A stretch of 64,000 nt of DNA. It comes from Treponema sp. C6A8 (lineage in GTDB: Bacteria; Spirochaetota; Spirochaetia; Treponematales; Treponemataceae). Shown here piece after piece: positions 30,200-39,284 of this stretch; the stretch's first letter is position 1, and every line of letters begins with the position of its first letter. Made by a program: the position numbers and the translations under genes. The stretch spans positions 1 to 64,000 of the forward strand of contig NZ_JHVB01000005.1 in assembly GCF_000619925.1 (NCBI RefSeq). The letters are read 5' to 3'. Below the pieces are notes generated by a model, which did not search any database, was not told the DNA's origin, and worked only from the letters and a program-made list of their open reading frames with translations.

Positions 30200-32302
30200 T
30201 TACACCTTAAACAAATCAATTTCACCACCAATCTTATCAATAGAACTGTTCATAACTCCAGAAATCTCTGAAAGGGCAGTTCTTGTTTCATGGATTTTTT
30301 TGGCGCCGATAGACATCTCGCTTATGCTGTCCTTAATTTTTGCAGTGGCATCCTGAAGGCTCTGAACTTCATTAAGAATCTGCTTGTTGCCCTGTTCCAT
30401 TTCGGCAGATGCAGTGCGGACTTCCTGAGTACTGTCATTCATCGTGTGAAGGGCGTCACCTATCTGCTGGCTGCCGACCTGCTGCTCTTCCATTGCCCCC
30501 TTAATCTGGCGGACAAGCTCATCCGTTTCGTGGATTTTGTTCGTAACAGCCTGGAAGGCCTCGCTTGATTCAACAGAAGCCGCAACAACCGCCTCAATTG
30601 AAGTACGGATATTTCCAAGCTGAACTCCGATATTCTTTGACTGGTCGCTTGAATTTTCAGAAAGCTTACGGATTTCATCTGCAACAACGCTGAAGCCCTT
30701 TCCTGCTTCACCGGCATGAGCGGCTTCGATTGCGGCATTCATGGCAAGAAGGTTTGTCTGCTCGGCAATTGCAGAAATAACGGTGTTTGCATCCTGAAGC
30801 ATTTCCGACTGCTCTTTAATCTGCTCGATTTTGCTGTTTACATCCTGCTGTTTTGCAGAACCGTTCTGAGCGTTCAGTTCAAGCTGTTCAAAAGAAACTG
30901 CCATTTTTTCTACAGTCTGATTAACGCTGGAAATATTTCCAATCATCTCTTCAACGGCAGCAGAAGCCTGAGAAACCTGAGAAGTCTGATTTTCAATCAT
31001 TCTTTCAAGGGAAGTGATATTTGACGCAATCTGATTGATTGCGCCGGCAGTTTCATCAACGCTGCCCGACTGATTGATAATCTGCTTATTTACGCTTTCG
31101 ATGTTTGCAATAATTTCGGTGATTGAAGCGGCTGTATCCATAGTGATGTCATTCATGTCGTTGCCGGCACCCTGCAAATCACTTTTGGAATTCTTAATCT
31201 GGCTGATAATCGAATGAAGCTTTTCAGTAAAGCCGTTAAAGCCTGTTACAACGTCGCCTACCTCGTCTTTAGAAGAAACCGAAAGACGCTGGGTCAAATC
31301 CGCATTTCCAGAAGAAATCTCTGTAATAGCGGCCTTTAATCTTCTGAGCGGTCTGATAGAAAGTCTGATTACAATGCCGACTATCGAAATGAAGATAAAG
31401 GTCATGATAATTACGGCAATGATAATAGAAATAATCAGCGGTCGAAGGCGTTCCTGGAAATCTGAAAATGGAACCGAGCAGGCTGCAATCCAGTTTGTAT
31501 TAGGAATGCGCTCAAATACCGACATCCATTTTTTGCCGTTATCAACATAAACATCGCTGCCGGTAACGCCAGAAAGCATGAGGCTGAGGTGGTCTCCAAG
31601 TGAAGTTCCCTGAGTCTGCTTTTCTATGGCGCCGACATCCTCAACGCCAACTTTCCAGTGGTCTTCATTTGCAAGAGTAATTTTTGTAGCCGCACTGATT
31701 ACATAAGGATTTCGTCCCTTTGACATTGGGTGTTCAAGACACAAATCACTGAGACTGAAACCATTTACCCTACAGTAGACAATGTTAATTACATTGTTAG
31801 AAAAATCTTTTACAGGGTAAGAATATACCATATAGACTTCCTGTGTTTTTGAATCAACCGTTGGGTCAGTAATGGCAAGACCTTCTTTTACAGTCTTGGT
31901 GAAATATTCTTCTGAGGCGGCCGAGAAAGAAAGTCCATCTTTTGCAATTCCATTTCCCTTCATATCAAGAACAGCTACATCAAGATAGTTTTTATCAAGA
32001 GAAATTGCCGTGCGGACAATGGTATTTTTTTCTTCCAGTGAAACAGAAGGGCTTCGTAGTTTTTCATTGAGGGCGAGAGTCTGCAGCATTCGGATTTCGC
32101 GCTGATTGTTTGTATCCATATCCTTTGCAACAGAAGAAACAGAATGAAGCAAATCTTCATACATCATCTCCTGCAGGGCTCCAGAAGATTCCTTGCTGAC
32201 AAGAATTCCCAGTATAAAATTGGATAACACAGTTCCGATTAATACAGTAAAAATAATCTTAAAACTAAGACTTGACGTGAGTTTCTTAAATGGATTTTTC
32301 AA
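30200..32302 (-). CDS. Methyl-accepting chemotaxis protein with extracellular Cache-type sensor
   Basis: A 700-residue chemoreceptor. A membrane helix at about 13-33 is followed by a roughly 250-residue extracytoplasmic sensor that looks like a double Cache domain (LDVAVLDMKGNGIAKDG, VYMVYSYPVKDFSNNVINIVYCRVNG). A second helix lies near 293-317, then HAMP and the signalling domain with the hairpin tip EQTNLLAMNAAIEAAHAGEAGKGFSVVADEIRKL. It ends without a CheR-tethering pentapeptide. The start codon is TTG at 32302 with GGAG 7 bases upstream; two TATAAT boxes lie upstream. Ligand unknown. It implies a motile, chemotactic cell. Confidence 0.95.
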   Translation of the reverse strand: MKNPFKKLTSSLSFKIIFTVLIGTVLSNFILGILVSKESSGALQEMMYEDLLHSVSSVAKDMDTNNQREIRMLQTLALNEKLRSPSVSLEEKNTIVRTAISLDKNYLDVAVLDMKGNGIAKDGLSFSAASEEYFTKTVKEGLAITDPTVDSKTQEVYMVYSYPVKDFSNNVINIVYCRVNGFSLSDLCLEHPMSKGRNPYVISAATKITLANEDHWKVGVEDVGAIEKQTQGTSLGDHLSLMLSGVTGSDVYVDNGKKWMSVFERIPNTNWIAACSVPFSDFQERLRPLIISIIIAVIIMTFIFISIVGIVIRLSIRPLRRLKAAITEISSGNADLTQRLSVSSKDEVGDVVTGFNGFTEKLHSIISQIKNSKSDLQGAGNDMNDITMDTAASITEIIANIESVNKQIINQSGSVDETAGAINQIASNITSLERMIENQTSQVSQASAAVEEMIGNISSVNQTVEKMAVSFEQLELNAQNGSAKQQDVNSKIEQIKEQSEMLQDANTVISAIAEQTNLLAMNAAIEAAHAGEAGKGFSVVADEIRKLSENSSDQSKNIGVQLGNIRTSIEAVVAASVESSEAFQAVTNKIHETDELVRQIKGAMEEQQVGSQQIGDALHTMNDSTQEVRTASAEMEQGNKQILNEVQSLQDATAKIKDSISEMSIGAKKIHETRTALSEISGVMNSSIDKIGGEIDLFKV

Positions 32303-32382
32303 GGGCGTCTCCAGTAAAAATTATAATATTACATTATAATTTTACACCAAAAACGCCAGAATGCCAGTTTAAAATTTTACCC

Positions 32383-33732
32383 CTAGCGAATCAGAGATTT
32401 TGTCATCCATCGCTTGCTGATCCAGCGGAATACCATCACGATTCCTCGGGTAGTTTCGTCAAGTCCTATTCCAAGCCAGCAGCCCGCAACGCCCCAGCCC
32501 AGCTTGAGTCCTAAAAGCCAGCTGAGGAAAACCATAATGCACCAGTTGGAGAACATTCCGTACAAAACCGGGAAGCGGATATCGCCGGCCCCCTTGAGTC
32601 CGCCAATCCAGATCAAATTGAGGGAACGGCCGAATTCAACGAGGATAGAAAGAACAAGAAGTCTTCTTACAAGTTCAAAAACCTCCGGCTCGCGGGTAAA
32701 AAGATGAATAATAGGTGTGTGAAACAGATTGAAAAGCAAAATCAGCGAAACTGAAACCGAAGTTGCAACTGCTGACCAGCCGAACATTTTTTTGTAGGCA
32801 ATCTGGCTTTCTCCGGCGCCAACGTAGTAGCCCGCCTTAATCTGGCAGGCGGCACCCATTCCGATTGCAACGATGTAAACGTACTGGCAGATTGAGCGGG
32901 TGAAAACCTGAGCCGACATTGCGTAAGTTCCAAGCGTAGAAATAATCGCCATGATAACGATTTGTGAAAGGTTGTAGGAAAGACTTTCGCTGGCAGTTGG
33001 AATGCCGACAGAAAGAATGAGCTTGTAATATTTTGCCGTAGTTTTTTTCCAGGCGCGAAGGTCAAAGCAGACATCCTGCTTTCTGCGGATAATATGCTGA
33101 AGAATGATGCAGGAAACAATCATTGATACAAGAGAAGCACCCGCAACACCCTTTACGCCCAAAATCGGCAGTCCGAAGAAACCGTAAAGAGAAAGAGCGT
33201 TACCAACAACGTTGATAATATTGGCTATAATTGTTACATACAGCGCTTCCTTTGTGTGACCATAGCAGCGTAAAATTGCCGACTGCAAAAGGCTGAGGGC
33301 ATTAAAAATTGCACCAAAGCCGCAGAAAATCACAAAATACTCGTGGGCGGCAGTGCGAACCTCATCTTCCAGAGTGTAAAGAGAAAGAAGCTTGCCGGTG
33401 CCGGTAAAAACTGCGATTGTAAGGAGAACTGCAACCCCGCTTATCATTGCGGTACTTGCGCAGGAAATGGCGTTGAGCTCTTCCCGCGATTTTTCCGCCC
33501 CGATAAACTGAGCCAGAACGATAGAAGTTCCGGTTGCAATTACGCTGAAAAGCAGCAGCAAAAAGAAGTTATACTGAGCCATGAGTCCGACGCCTGCAAC
33601 CGCAGTTCCTGAGTAGGAGCTGAGCATGATTGTGTCTGCCGAAGCAACAAGGATTCGGAAAAGCTGTTCGAGTACCAGCGGAAGGCAAAGCTTTCGCATT
33701 GGCAGAGCGCCCTTTGATATTTTGTCTGACAT
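32383..33732 (-). CDS. MATE-family efflux transporter
   Basis: A 449-residue multidrug and toxin extrusion transporter with about twelve helices arranged as two six-helix bundles. Typical stretches are LPLVLEQLFRILVASADTIMLSSYSG at the start and GMGAACQIKAGYYVGAGE in the second half. It should export small cations or drugs using a Na+ or H+ gradient; the substrate is not predictable. AGGAGG precedes the ATG. A palindromic spacer separates it from the mnmE stop. Confidence 0.92.
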   Translation of the reverse strand: MSDKISKGALPMRKLCLPLVLEQLFRILVASADTIMLSSYSGTAVAGVGLMAQYNFFLLLLFSVIATGTSIVLAQFIGAEKSREELNAISCASTAMISGVAVLLTIAVFTGTGKLLSLYTLEDEVRTAAHEYFVIFCGFGAIFNALSLLQSAILRCYGHTKEALYVTIIANIINVVGNALSLYGFFGLPILGVKGVAGASLVSMIVSCIILQHIIRRKQDVCFDLRAWKKTTAKYYKLILSVGIPTASESLSYNLSQIVIMAIISTLGTYAMSAQVFTRSICQYVYIVAIGMGAACQIKAGYYVGAGESQIAYKKMFGWSAVATSVSVSLILLFNLFHTPIIHLFTREPEVFELVRRLLVLSILVEFGRSLNLIWIGGLKGAGDIRFPVLYGMFSNWCIMVFLSWLLGLKLGWGVAGCWLGIGLDETTRGIVMVFRWISKRWMTKSLIR

Positions 33733-33765
33733 GTTAGAGTCCTCCTAGGCTCAAGCTTTGCGAAG

Positions 33766-33825
33766 CAAAGGTTGTTAGCACGGTTCGGTTCATCCGGAAG
33801 TTGGTGTTTGCCTTACGACCGTGCG
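33766..33825. repeat. Hairpins between MATE gene and mnmE
   Basis: CTTTGC-GAA-GCAAAG (about 33766-33780) and a longer stem GCACGGT ... ACCGTGC lie in the 95-bp spacer. No T-run is clear; they may be a repeat or a weak terminator for mnmE. Confidence 0.4.
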
Positions 33826-33827
33826 TA

Positions 33828-35285
33828 TTACTTACCCACACAAAAGTTTGCGAAAATACTTCCAAGCACATCGTCCGGGGTAATCTGGCCGGTTACTTCG
33901 GCAAGGCAGTCCAGAGCCTCTTCCAGATCCTGAACAACGGCGTCCAGAGTGTAGTTATCGTCAGCAGAAACCAGCGCGTGTTTAACGTTTTCCAGAGCCT
34001 CGGCAACAGAATCCCGCTGGCGGGCCGAGCCAAGTCCAGCCTGTTCGCGGTCGGTAGTCAGTCCCGAAGTTAGGATTTTTGTGATGTGGGCAAAGAGTAA
34101 AGGGATGCCCGTGCCAGTTTTGGATGAGATTTGTACCTGGAATACAGAAGGAGGGATACCGATAATCGAAGAAGCGTTAAGACCGACAGTCCGTTGCGAC
34201 TGTCGGTTAGCTTCATCGATAGAAAGGTTCGGCAAGTTATACTTGCCGTGCTCGTTATTTTCCACCTTATCGCTCTTTGTCCAAACGACAATAAGGGGCT
34301 CCTTGCAATTTTTAATGAAGTCCTCGTCTTCCGGGGTCGGAGTTGTTGTGCTGTCTATAAGGTAAAGAACTACGTCAGCGTCGCTGGCAAGGTTCCGGCT
34401 GAGTTCAACGCCCTGAGCTTCAATTACATCGTCAGTTTCGCGAAGGCCTGCGGTATCAAAAAGACGGACAGGAATTCCGTTAATACTTGCCCAGGATTCC
34501 AGCCAGTCTCTGGTAGTTCCTTCTATATCACTTACGATTGCACGTTCTTCCTTCAAAATTGCATTGAAAAGCGAAGATTTTCCTGCATTTGTGCGGCCTG
34601 CCAGAACTACGCGGGCACCGTCCTGATAAAGCTTTTCGCCCTTCCAGCTGTCTGCAAGAATCTGCAGGCGGTCGCGGGCAAGTTCAATGTCCTTGCGGTC
34701 AAAGGTGTCGGCAATTGTTTCTTCATCTTCCGGGTATTCGATTTCTACTTCAATTGCGGCAAGAGTGTCCACAATCAGCTTTTTAATGCTGTCGATTTCT
34801 TCAAAAAGGGAGCCCGAAAGGCGGCCGACGGCGTGACTGCGGCCTGCATCTGTGTGGCTGTCTATAATTTCTTTTACGGCTTCTGCCTTTGTAAGGTCGG
34901 TTTTTCCGTTGATGTAGGCGCGGAAGGTGTATTCACCGCGCAAAGCCTGGCGGAAGCCGCTTTTTAGCATGAGATTCTGTATTGCAGTGACAACGGCAGG
35001 GCCTCCGTGGCAGAAGATTTCAACCATGTCTTCACCGGTGAAGGATTTTGGAGCCCGGTAAACGGCCAGCATAACCTCGTCGATTTTTTTACCATTATCA
35101 ACAATCCAGCCGTAAACCAGCGTATTGCCCGGGGCATCTAAAAGTGCCTTAGGGCGTGAAAAAACTTTACTTACAAGCTGAATGCAGTTCTTGCCGCTGA
35201 CACGAACAATGCCCAGAGCTGCGGGAGCCAGGGCAGTTGCGATTGAGGAAATTGGTTCTTCTGGTGTGTATGAGCCGATTGTCAT
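33828..35285 (-). CDS. mnmE: tRNA uridine-5-carboxymethylaminomethyl modification GTPase MnmE
   Basis: A 485-residue GTPase that with MnmG modifies wobble uridine 34 of several tRNAs. The N-terminal folate-binding domain includes DEVMLAVYRAPKSFTGEDMVEIFCHGG. The inserted G domain has GRTNAGKSSLFN (P-loop, near 227), IEGTTRD (switch I) and DTAG; the G4 motif is TKSD. It ends in CVGK, matching the family's C-terminal CxGK whose Cys is essential. It starts 13 bases after the DUF4015 stop and may be in that operon; a minus-strand TAAAAT 6 bases before its ATG is a further possible leaderless start, but its -35 is poor. Confidence 0.96.
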   Translation of the reverse strand: MTIGSYTPEEPISSIATALAPAALGIVRVSGKNCIQLVSKVFSRPKALLDAPGNTLVYGWIVDNGKKIDEVMLAVYRAPKSFTGEDMVEIFCHGGPAVVTAIQNLMLKSGFRQALRGEYTFRAYINGKTDLTKAEAVKEIIDSHTDAGRSHAVGRLSGSLFEEIDSIKKLIVDTLAAIEVEIEYPEDEETIADTFDRKDIELARDRLQILADSWKGEKLYQDGARVVLAGRTNAGKSSLFNAILKEERAIVSDIEGTTRDWLESWASINGIPVRLFDTAGLRETDDVIEAQGVELSRNLASDADVVLYLIDSTTTPTPEDEDFIKNCKEPLIVVWTKSDKVENNEHGKYNLPNLSIDEANRQSQRTVGLNASSIIGIPPSVFQVQISSKTGTGIPLLFAHITKILTSGLTTDREQAGLGSARQRDSVAEALENVKHALVSADDNYTLDAVVQDLEEALDCLAEVTGQITPDDVLGSIFANFCVGK

Positions 35286-35298
35286 GCAGCCATTTTAC

Positions 35299-37674
35299 TT
35301 ACTTTGACTGCAAAATGGGAAGAGCCGGAGTCATAAGAAATGGAAAATAACCGCCTTTTATGTCTTCTTCCAGGGACTGAGGCAGAATTGTATCCAGAAT
35401 CGAAAGACCGGTGTCCACGAACTTTGGTTTTTCGGCAAGTCCAAGGGCTGGCTTTGGTACAGTTTCTGCGGCCTCAGGAGTTTTTCCAACGTAAGGCTCG
35501 CTGCCTACGTCCGGCGGAGTTGTGGTGTAGTCGCCGCCGTTGTTCCAGCACATGTAGCCGCGGTTGATTGAGTCGCGGGTTCCGTAGAATTCGCGGCGGA
35601 TGTAGTCAGAGTTGTAGTAGAGGCGGTCATAGCTTACGCCCAGGTAGAAGCTCTGAATCCATGGGCGGATGATAGCACGGTTGCGGCACAAAATTGTATT
35701 GCGGTAAGAGCCGTAATAGTAAATGCGGTAAGTGCGGTCTTCTGCCGGCGGATAGTTCATGAAGGTCTGCTCGAAGTGGCTCGGGTAGAACATTGGGCCG
35801 ATTACGTCAACGTATTCTGCCAGCATTTCGGCGTCCTGGCCTGTGCGGGTACCTGAGCGGTACCAGCCGTTTGCACCGTAAATGTCGATGCCGATTGGCG
35901 CGTCGATGTTTTCGCGGGCGTATGAGAGGAAGCTGATGAGGGCACTTTCCTTGTCCATGCCGGGAGACTTCCAGCGGTAGGTGGCGTTGCCCAAATTGAG
36001 GCCGTCTGTCGGGAAACGGATATAGTCGAACTGGATTTCGTCAAAGCCGCGTTCAATAAGTTCTTTTGCAACTTCGATATTGTATTCCCAGACTTCTTCT
36101 GAATATGGGTCTACCCAGTTTTCGTCGTAATAGCCCATCTGCTGCTCGCCGGTCGGGTTTCCTTCTTCGTCCAGAACATCTTCCATGCCTTTTGTTCCAA
36201 GCCAAGGCTTTTTAAGCTTGTAATCCCAGACTGCATATTTTCCGCCTGCGTAAGAAGCCAGTGAGCGGTCTTTAAAGGTTACGATGCGGGCAACCATGTA
36301 GATATTTTCTTTTTTGAACTGGCTGATAAAATCATCCAGATTGATTGCGTACATTGAAGTTTTTGCTTTTGCCAGTACGTCAGGATTTTTTGAATCGTAG
36401 CGGAGAAGTCCGTAATCATCTTTCATATCGATTACAAGTCCGTTCATATGGCGGTCTTTTACTGCGCTGATGTACTTGTCGATTCCAGCCTGATTGCGGC
36501 ACTGGTAAGCCGAAGCGTAAATGCACTTGCGGCCGTTTGCAACTTCTGCGTATGGGGAGTTTACAGTGCCAGGATAAAGGAGCCAGAGCTCGTTGAGCAG
36601 AATGCCTTTTGCAAAGCCGCTGCGTCCTGTCGGAATCCAGGCAGTGTTTATCATGCCGGGCACTTTTGAAAAGGCTTCGTTCCATTCGGCAAAGCGGGCT
36701 GGTACACCCGGCGAGGTCAAAGATTCAATATCAACTGAGCCGAAGCCTTCCAGGGTTGAGTAAAGAATTACATTGTCTATAGAAGTAAGTCCGTCGATTG
36801 TTGCGGCTGGAGTTTCGCCCCTGTAAATGAGTTCAGCCCGCATTGCGTCCCAGTTGAAGCGGTAAAGGCGGGGCAGATAAGTCTGGGAAATATAGATTTC
36901 TGTGAAAACTGAACCGTCTGCACGGGTGCGTATAATAGGGAGAATGTCTGCAATTTCGTCCGGAGAGCTGAGTGACGGCATGATTTCAAAGCCGGCAGAT
37001 ACGTCGTTCCAGGCTGGATTTTTTCTGTCCGGGAAAATATAACTGAGGCCGAAAATCGGGTGGCTCATAAATACGACAGTTTCGCCCTGAATTGTGGCAA
37101 CGGCAACTGCTTTTATGCCTGGAGTATTACGGCTAGTTGAGCCCAGTGACTTCCAGGAATGACCGGCGTCTGTTGAATAGAAAACATTGTCTTTTGTGGC
37201 AGTTACAAGCTGATTGTTGTTAACCGGGTTTACGCAAATATCCTTAAGCTCCTGAATTTGTTTTTCAAGCGAGGTCTCTTTATCCTTGTATTTTTTGATT
37301 GTCAGGAAGGATAGTCCGTTGTTTCGCTCTTCAAAATGTTCCAGGTCTGAAGTGAAGATTATGCCTTTGGAAGTTCGCATAATCCAGGCCGGGGCAGGGT
37401 GTTTTTTTTCTGTTGCAACATGGATTTGAATTATCTGGTCTACGCGTCCCTCAGTCCAAAGCGGAATGGCGCTGTTATTTGAGGTGATTTTGAAAAGTCC
37501 GTTGTCGGAACCTACGATGAAGTGTGAAAGGGTAGAATCTTTTTCGTTTATTGAGAGGACACGGTCTGGTAACTGATAGAGAGGTTTTACGCTCTGGGAA
37601 GAGGAGTCCTGTGCGAATGCTGGTACGTTTATAAATAATAAGCCGAGTACAATGAGTAGTATAGTCATATTCAT
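35299..37674 (-). CDS. Secreted DUF4015 putative glycoside hydrolase with N-terminal propeller-like region
   Basis: A 791-residue exported protein (signal MNMTILLIVLGLLFINVPAFA). Residues of about 40-370 resemble BNR/propeller repeats (NVFYSTDAGHSWKSLGS, FGLSYIFPDRKNPAW). The C-terminal half, from about 385, is the DUF4015 TIM-barrel: GLVIDMKDDYGLLRYDS, YMVARIVTFKDR, WVDPYSEEVWEYNIEVAKELIERGFDEIQFDYIRFPTDG, IGIDIYGANGWYRSG and YVDVIGPMFYPSHF. Acidic residues in DMKDD and FDYIRFP are candidate catalytic groups by analogy with related hydrolases; substrate is unknown. mnmE follows 13 bases later. Confidence 0.85.
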   Translation of the reverse strand: MNMTILLIVLGLLFINVPAFAQDSSSQSVKPLYQLPDRVLSINEKDSTLSHFIVGSDNGLFKITSNNSAIPLWTEGRVDQIIQIHVATEKKHPAPAWIMRTSKGIIFTSDLEHFEERNNGLSFLTIKKYKDKETSLEKQIQELKDICVNPVNNNQLVTATKDNVFYSTDAGHSWKSLGSTSRNTPGIKAVAVATIQGETVVFMSHPIFGLSYIFPDRKNPAWNDVSAGFEIMPSLSSPDEIADILPIIRTRADGSVFTEIYISQTYLPRLYRFNWDAMRAELIYRGETPAATIDGLTSIDNVILYSTLEGFGSVDIESLTSPGVPARFAEWNEAFSKVPGMINTAWIPTGRSGFAKGILLNELWLLYPGTVNSPYAEVANGRKCIYASAYQCRNQAGIDKYISAVKDRHMNGLVIDMKDDYGLLRYDSKNPDVLAKAKTSMYAINLDDFISQFKKENIYMVARIVTFKDRSLASYAGGKYAVWDYKLKKPWLGTKGMEDVLDEEGNPTGEQQMGYYDENWVDPYSEEVWEYNIEVAKELIERGFDEIQFDYIRFPTDGLNLGNATYRWKSPGMDKESALISFLSYARENIDAPIGIDIYGANGWYRSGTRTGQDAEMLAEYVDVIGPMFYPSHFEQTFMNYPPAEDRTYRIYYYGSYRNTILCRNRAIIRPWIQSFYLGVSYDRLYYNSDYIRREFYGTRDSINRGYMCWNNGGDYTTTPPDVGSEPYVGKTPEAAETVPKPALGLAEKPKFVDTGLSILDTILPQSLEEDIKGGYFPFLMTPALPILQSK

Positions 37675-37710
37675 TGTATCGGCAAATAATTTCGTTAGTT
37701 AAGTAAAAAA

Positions 37711-37832
37711 AATGGCAAAACCTTACGCAAAGAACCGCATTTTGCTACGCCGAGAACGCTGATTGGAAATTATTATACATTTCCAGCGTTCAATGATTCG
37801 CAAAACGCGAACCTTTGCTCCGGTTTTGCCTT
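37711..37832. repeat. 122-bp nested palindrome
   Basis: Successive arms pair from the outside in: GGCAAAACC (37714-37722) with GGTTTTGCC (37821-37829), GCAAAG (37727-37732) with CTTTGC (37812-37817), CGCATTTTGC with GCAAAACGCG, and GAACGCTG..GGAAA (37753-37768) with TTTCCAGCGTTC (37779-37790). It occupies nearly the whole gap between the HD gene end and the DUF4015 start. Confidence 0.8.
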
Positions 37833-37856
37833 TACCAAACTTCAGCTATTTTTTTC

Positions 37857-39284
37857 CTATACAATCTGCTCCAGAACGTCTACAACTGTCGGATCGTAGA
37901 ACTGTGGCTGCTCGCGGAGTTTTGCGATTGCAGTTTCCTTATCCATTGTTTCGCGGTAGTTTCGCTTACTTGAAAGTGAAACGAAAGATTCTGCAACGTG
38001 GATGAGGCGGGCAATAAGAGGAATCTGGTCGCCCTTAAGTCCGTTTGGATAACCTGTACCGTCCATATTTTCGTGGTGCTTCATTGCAGCGTCTTCGAAA
38101 ACTTCCCAGAATTTCTTTGGTACGAATTCGAGGTGCTTTTCTGAAAGTTTTACGTGCTCTTTGATAGCCTCTTTCTGCTCGTCAGTAAGGTTTGTTGCGG
38201 CAAGAAGTTCAGGGTCAATTCCAAGGAAGCCGGCATCGTAAATCATTGCGGCGCAGAAGTTAAGCATTGCCATTCCCTGTGGAAGTCCGAGTGCCATCGA
38301 AAGTTTGTAAACAAGTTCGCTGACGTTTTTAGAATTGTTCTTGCGGCCTGTAGCAGAATCGATTTTTGAACCGATTTCCTCACATTTAACTGCAAGCTGT
38401 TTAAGTTCTTCCTGATCTTCTTCGGTGAACTCTACGTCTGGAAGGCCGGTTGCCGGTTCCCAGGTAGAAGCGCCCGCAATTCTCATTGTAGGATTTGAAC
38501 CGTAAATGTCTGTAATTCCGCCCAGCATGATGCGGTTTGTCTGATTCTGATTTGCAGCCAGCATCTTGAAGGCCTGAACATACTGGGCCTGCTGAACCTG
38601 CTGAGCCTTAAATCCTTTGCGAACAACAATTACGATGAGGGCAACAATAATGAGAATCAAAAGAGCAATTCCGACAATTGATAAAGTCAGAACTTTTGTC
38701 GAGCGTTTTGTTTCTTCGGCATTTTCTGAGAAGGCTTTTCCAAGGTTAGAGAAGCCTCTTTCAAAGCTTTCCTTAAATTCAGCCTGATTTTTGTTGCTTG
38801 CTTCAATCTGCTCGCGGATTGCATTTGTCTGCTCGGCATTTGCCTCTTTCTGTGCTTCAATCATCTGGTCAAACTGCTGCTGCTGACGGGCGCGGTCCTG
38901 AGCTTTTTCTGTAGTAGTTACCTGCGCTTCAATCTGGCGGGCAAGTTTTTTAATCTTTGCGTTTTCGATGTTAGGGTAACGTTCAAGATTTGTCTGCACT
39001 TCGATAAATGCCATTTCATCATAACTGTTCAAAAGCCGCTGCAATTTTTCTGCATAAACGGTGCGCGCAAAATAAAGAACATTTGCCTGTGAAGCTTCAT
39101 CTTTTGCTACTGCAAGAGCCTGGTTTACATATTTGTAAGCCTCTTCAATGTTTTCCTGTTCGTAGGCAGCTTCAGCCTTGTCAAGAAAGCGTAAAGATAA
39201 ATCTGTTGTAGCCGCAAAAGCAGTGAATACAAATGCCACAAAACTGAGAGAAAGAATGATTTTTTTAAGCTTATTTTCCAACAT
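37857..39284 (-). CDS. Membrane protein with degenerate HD-GYP domain
   Basis: About 475 residues from the ATG at 39284 (GGAG 6 bases upstream; it overlaps the previous stop by 14 bases). A signal sequence (MLENKLKKIILSLSFVAFVFTAFA) precedes TPR-like helices, a long glutamine-rich coiled coil (about 120-190), a membrane helix (VLTLSIVGIALLILIIVALIVIVV) and a cytoplasmic HD-GYP domain. HD-GYPs hydrolyse c-di-GMP, but here the metal-binding HD is YD (Tyr349) and the later VAD is VAE, while HHENMDGTGYP (from 402) is intact. It may bind rather than cleave c-di-GMP. Last gene of the operon with the barrel-like and Ig-repeat proteins. Confidence 0.85.
   Translation of the reverse strand: MLENKLKKIILSLSFVAFVFTAFAATTDLSLRFLDKAEAAYEQENIEEAYKYVNQALAVAKDEASQANVLYFARTVYAEKLQRLLNSYDEMAFIEVQTNLERYPNIENAKIKKLARQIEAQVTTTEKAQDRARQQQQFDQMIEAQKEANAEQTNAIREQIEASNKNQAEFKESFERGFSNLGKAFSENAEETKRSTKVLTLSIVGIALLILIIVALIVIVVRKGFKAQQVQQAQYVQAFKMLAANQNQTNRIMLGGITDIYGSNPTMRIAGASTWEPATGLPDVEFTEEDQEELKQLAVKCEEIGSKIDSATGRKNNSKNVSELVYKLSMALGLPQGMAMLNFCAAMIYDAGFLGIDPELLAATNLTDEQKEAIKEHVKLSEKHLEFVPKKFWEVFEDAAMKHHENMDGTGYPNGLKGDQIPLIARLIHVAESFVSLSSKRNYRETMDKETAIAKLREQPQFYDPTVVDVLEQIV

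Noticed and set aside
35286..35300. TAAAAT 6 bases before mnmE as another leaderless promoter
   Set aside because: No acceptable -35 was found at 16-18 bases, and the gene is only 13 bases behind the DUF4015 gene, so read-through is at least as likely; mentioned only in the gene entry.
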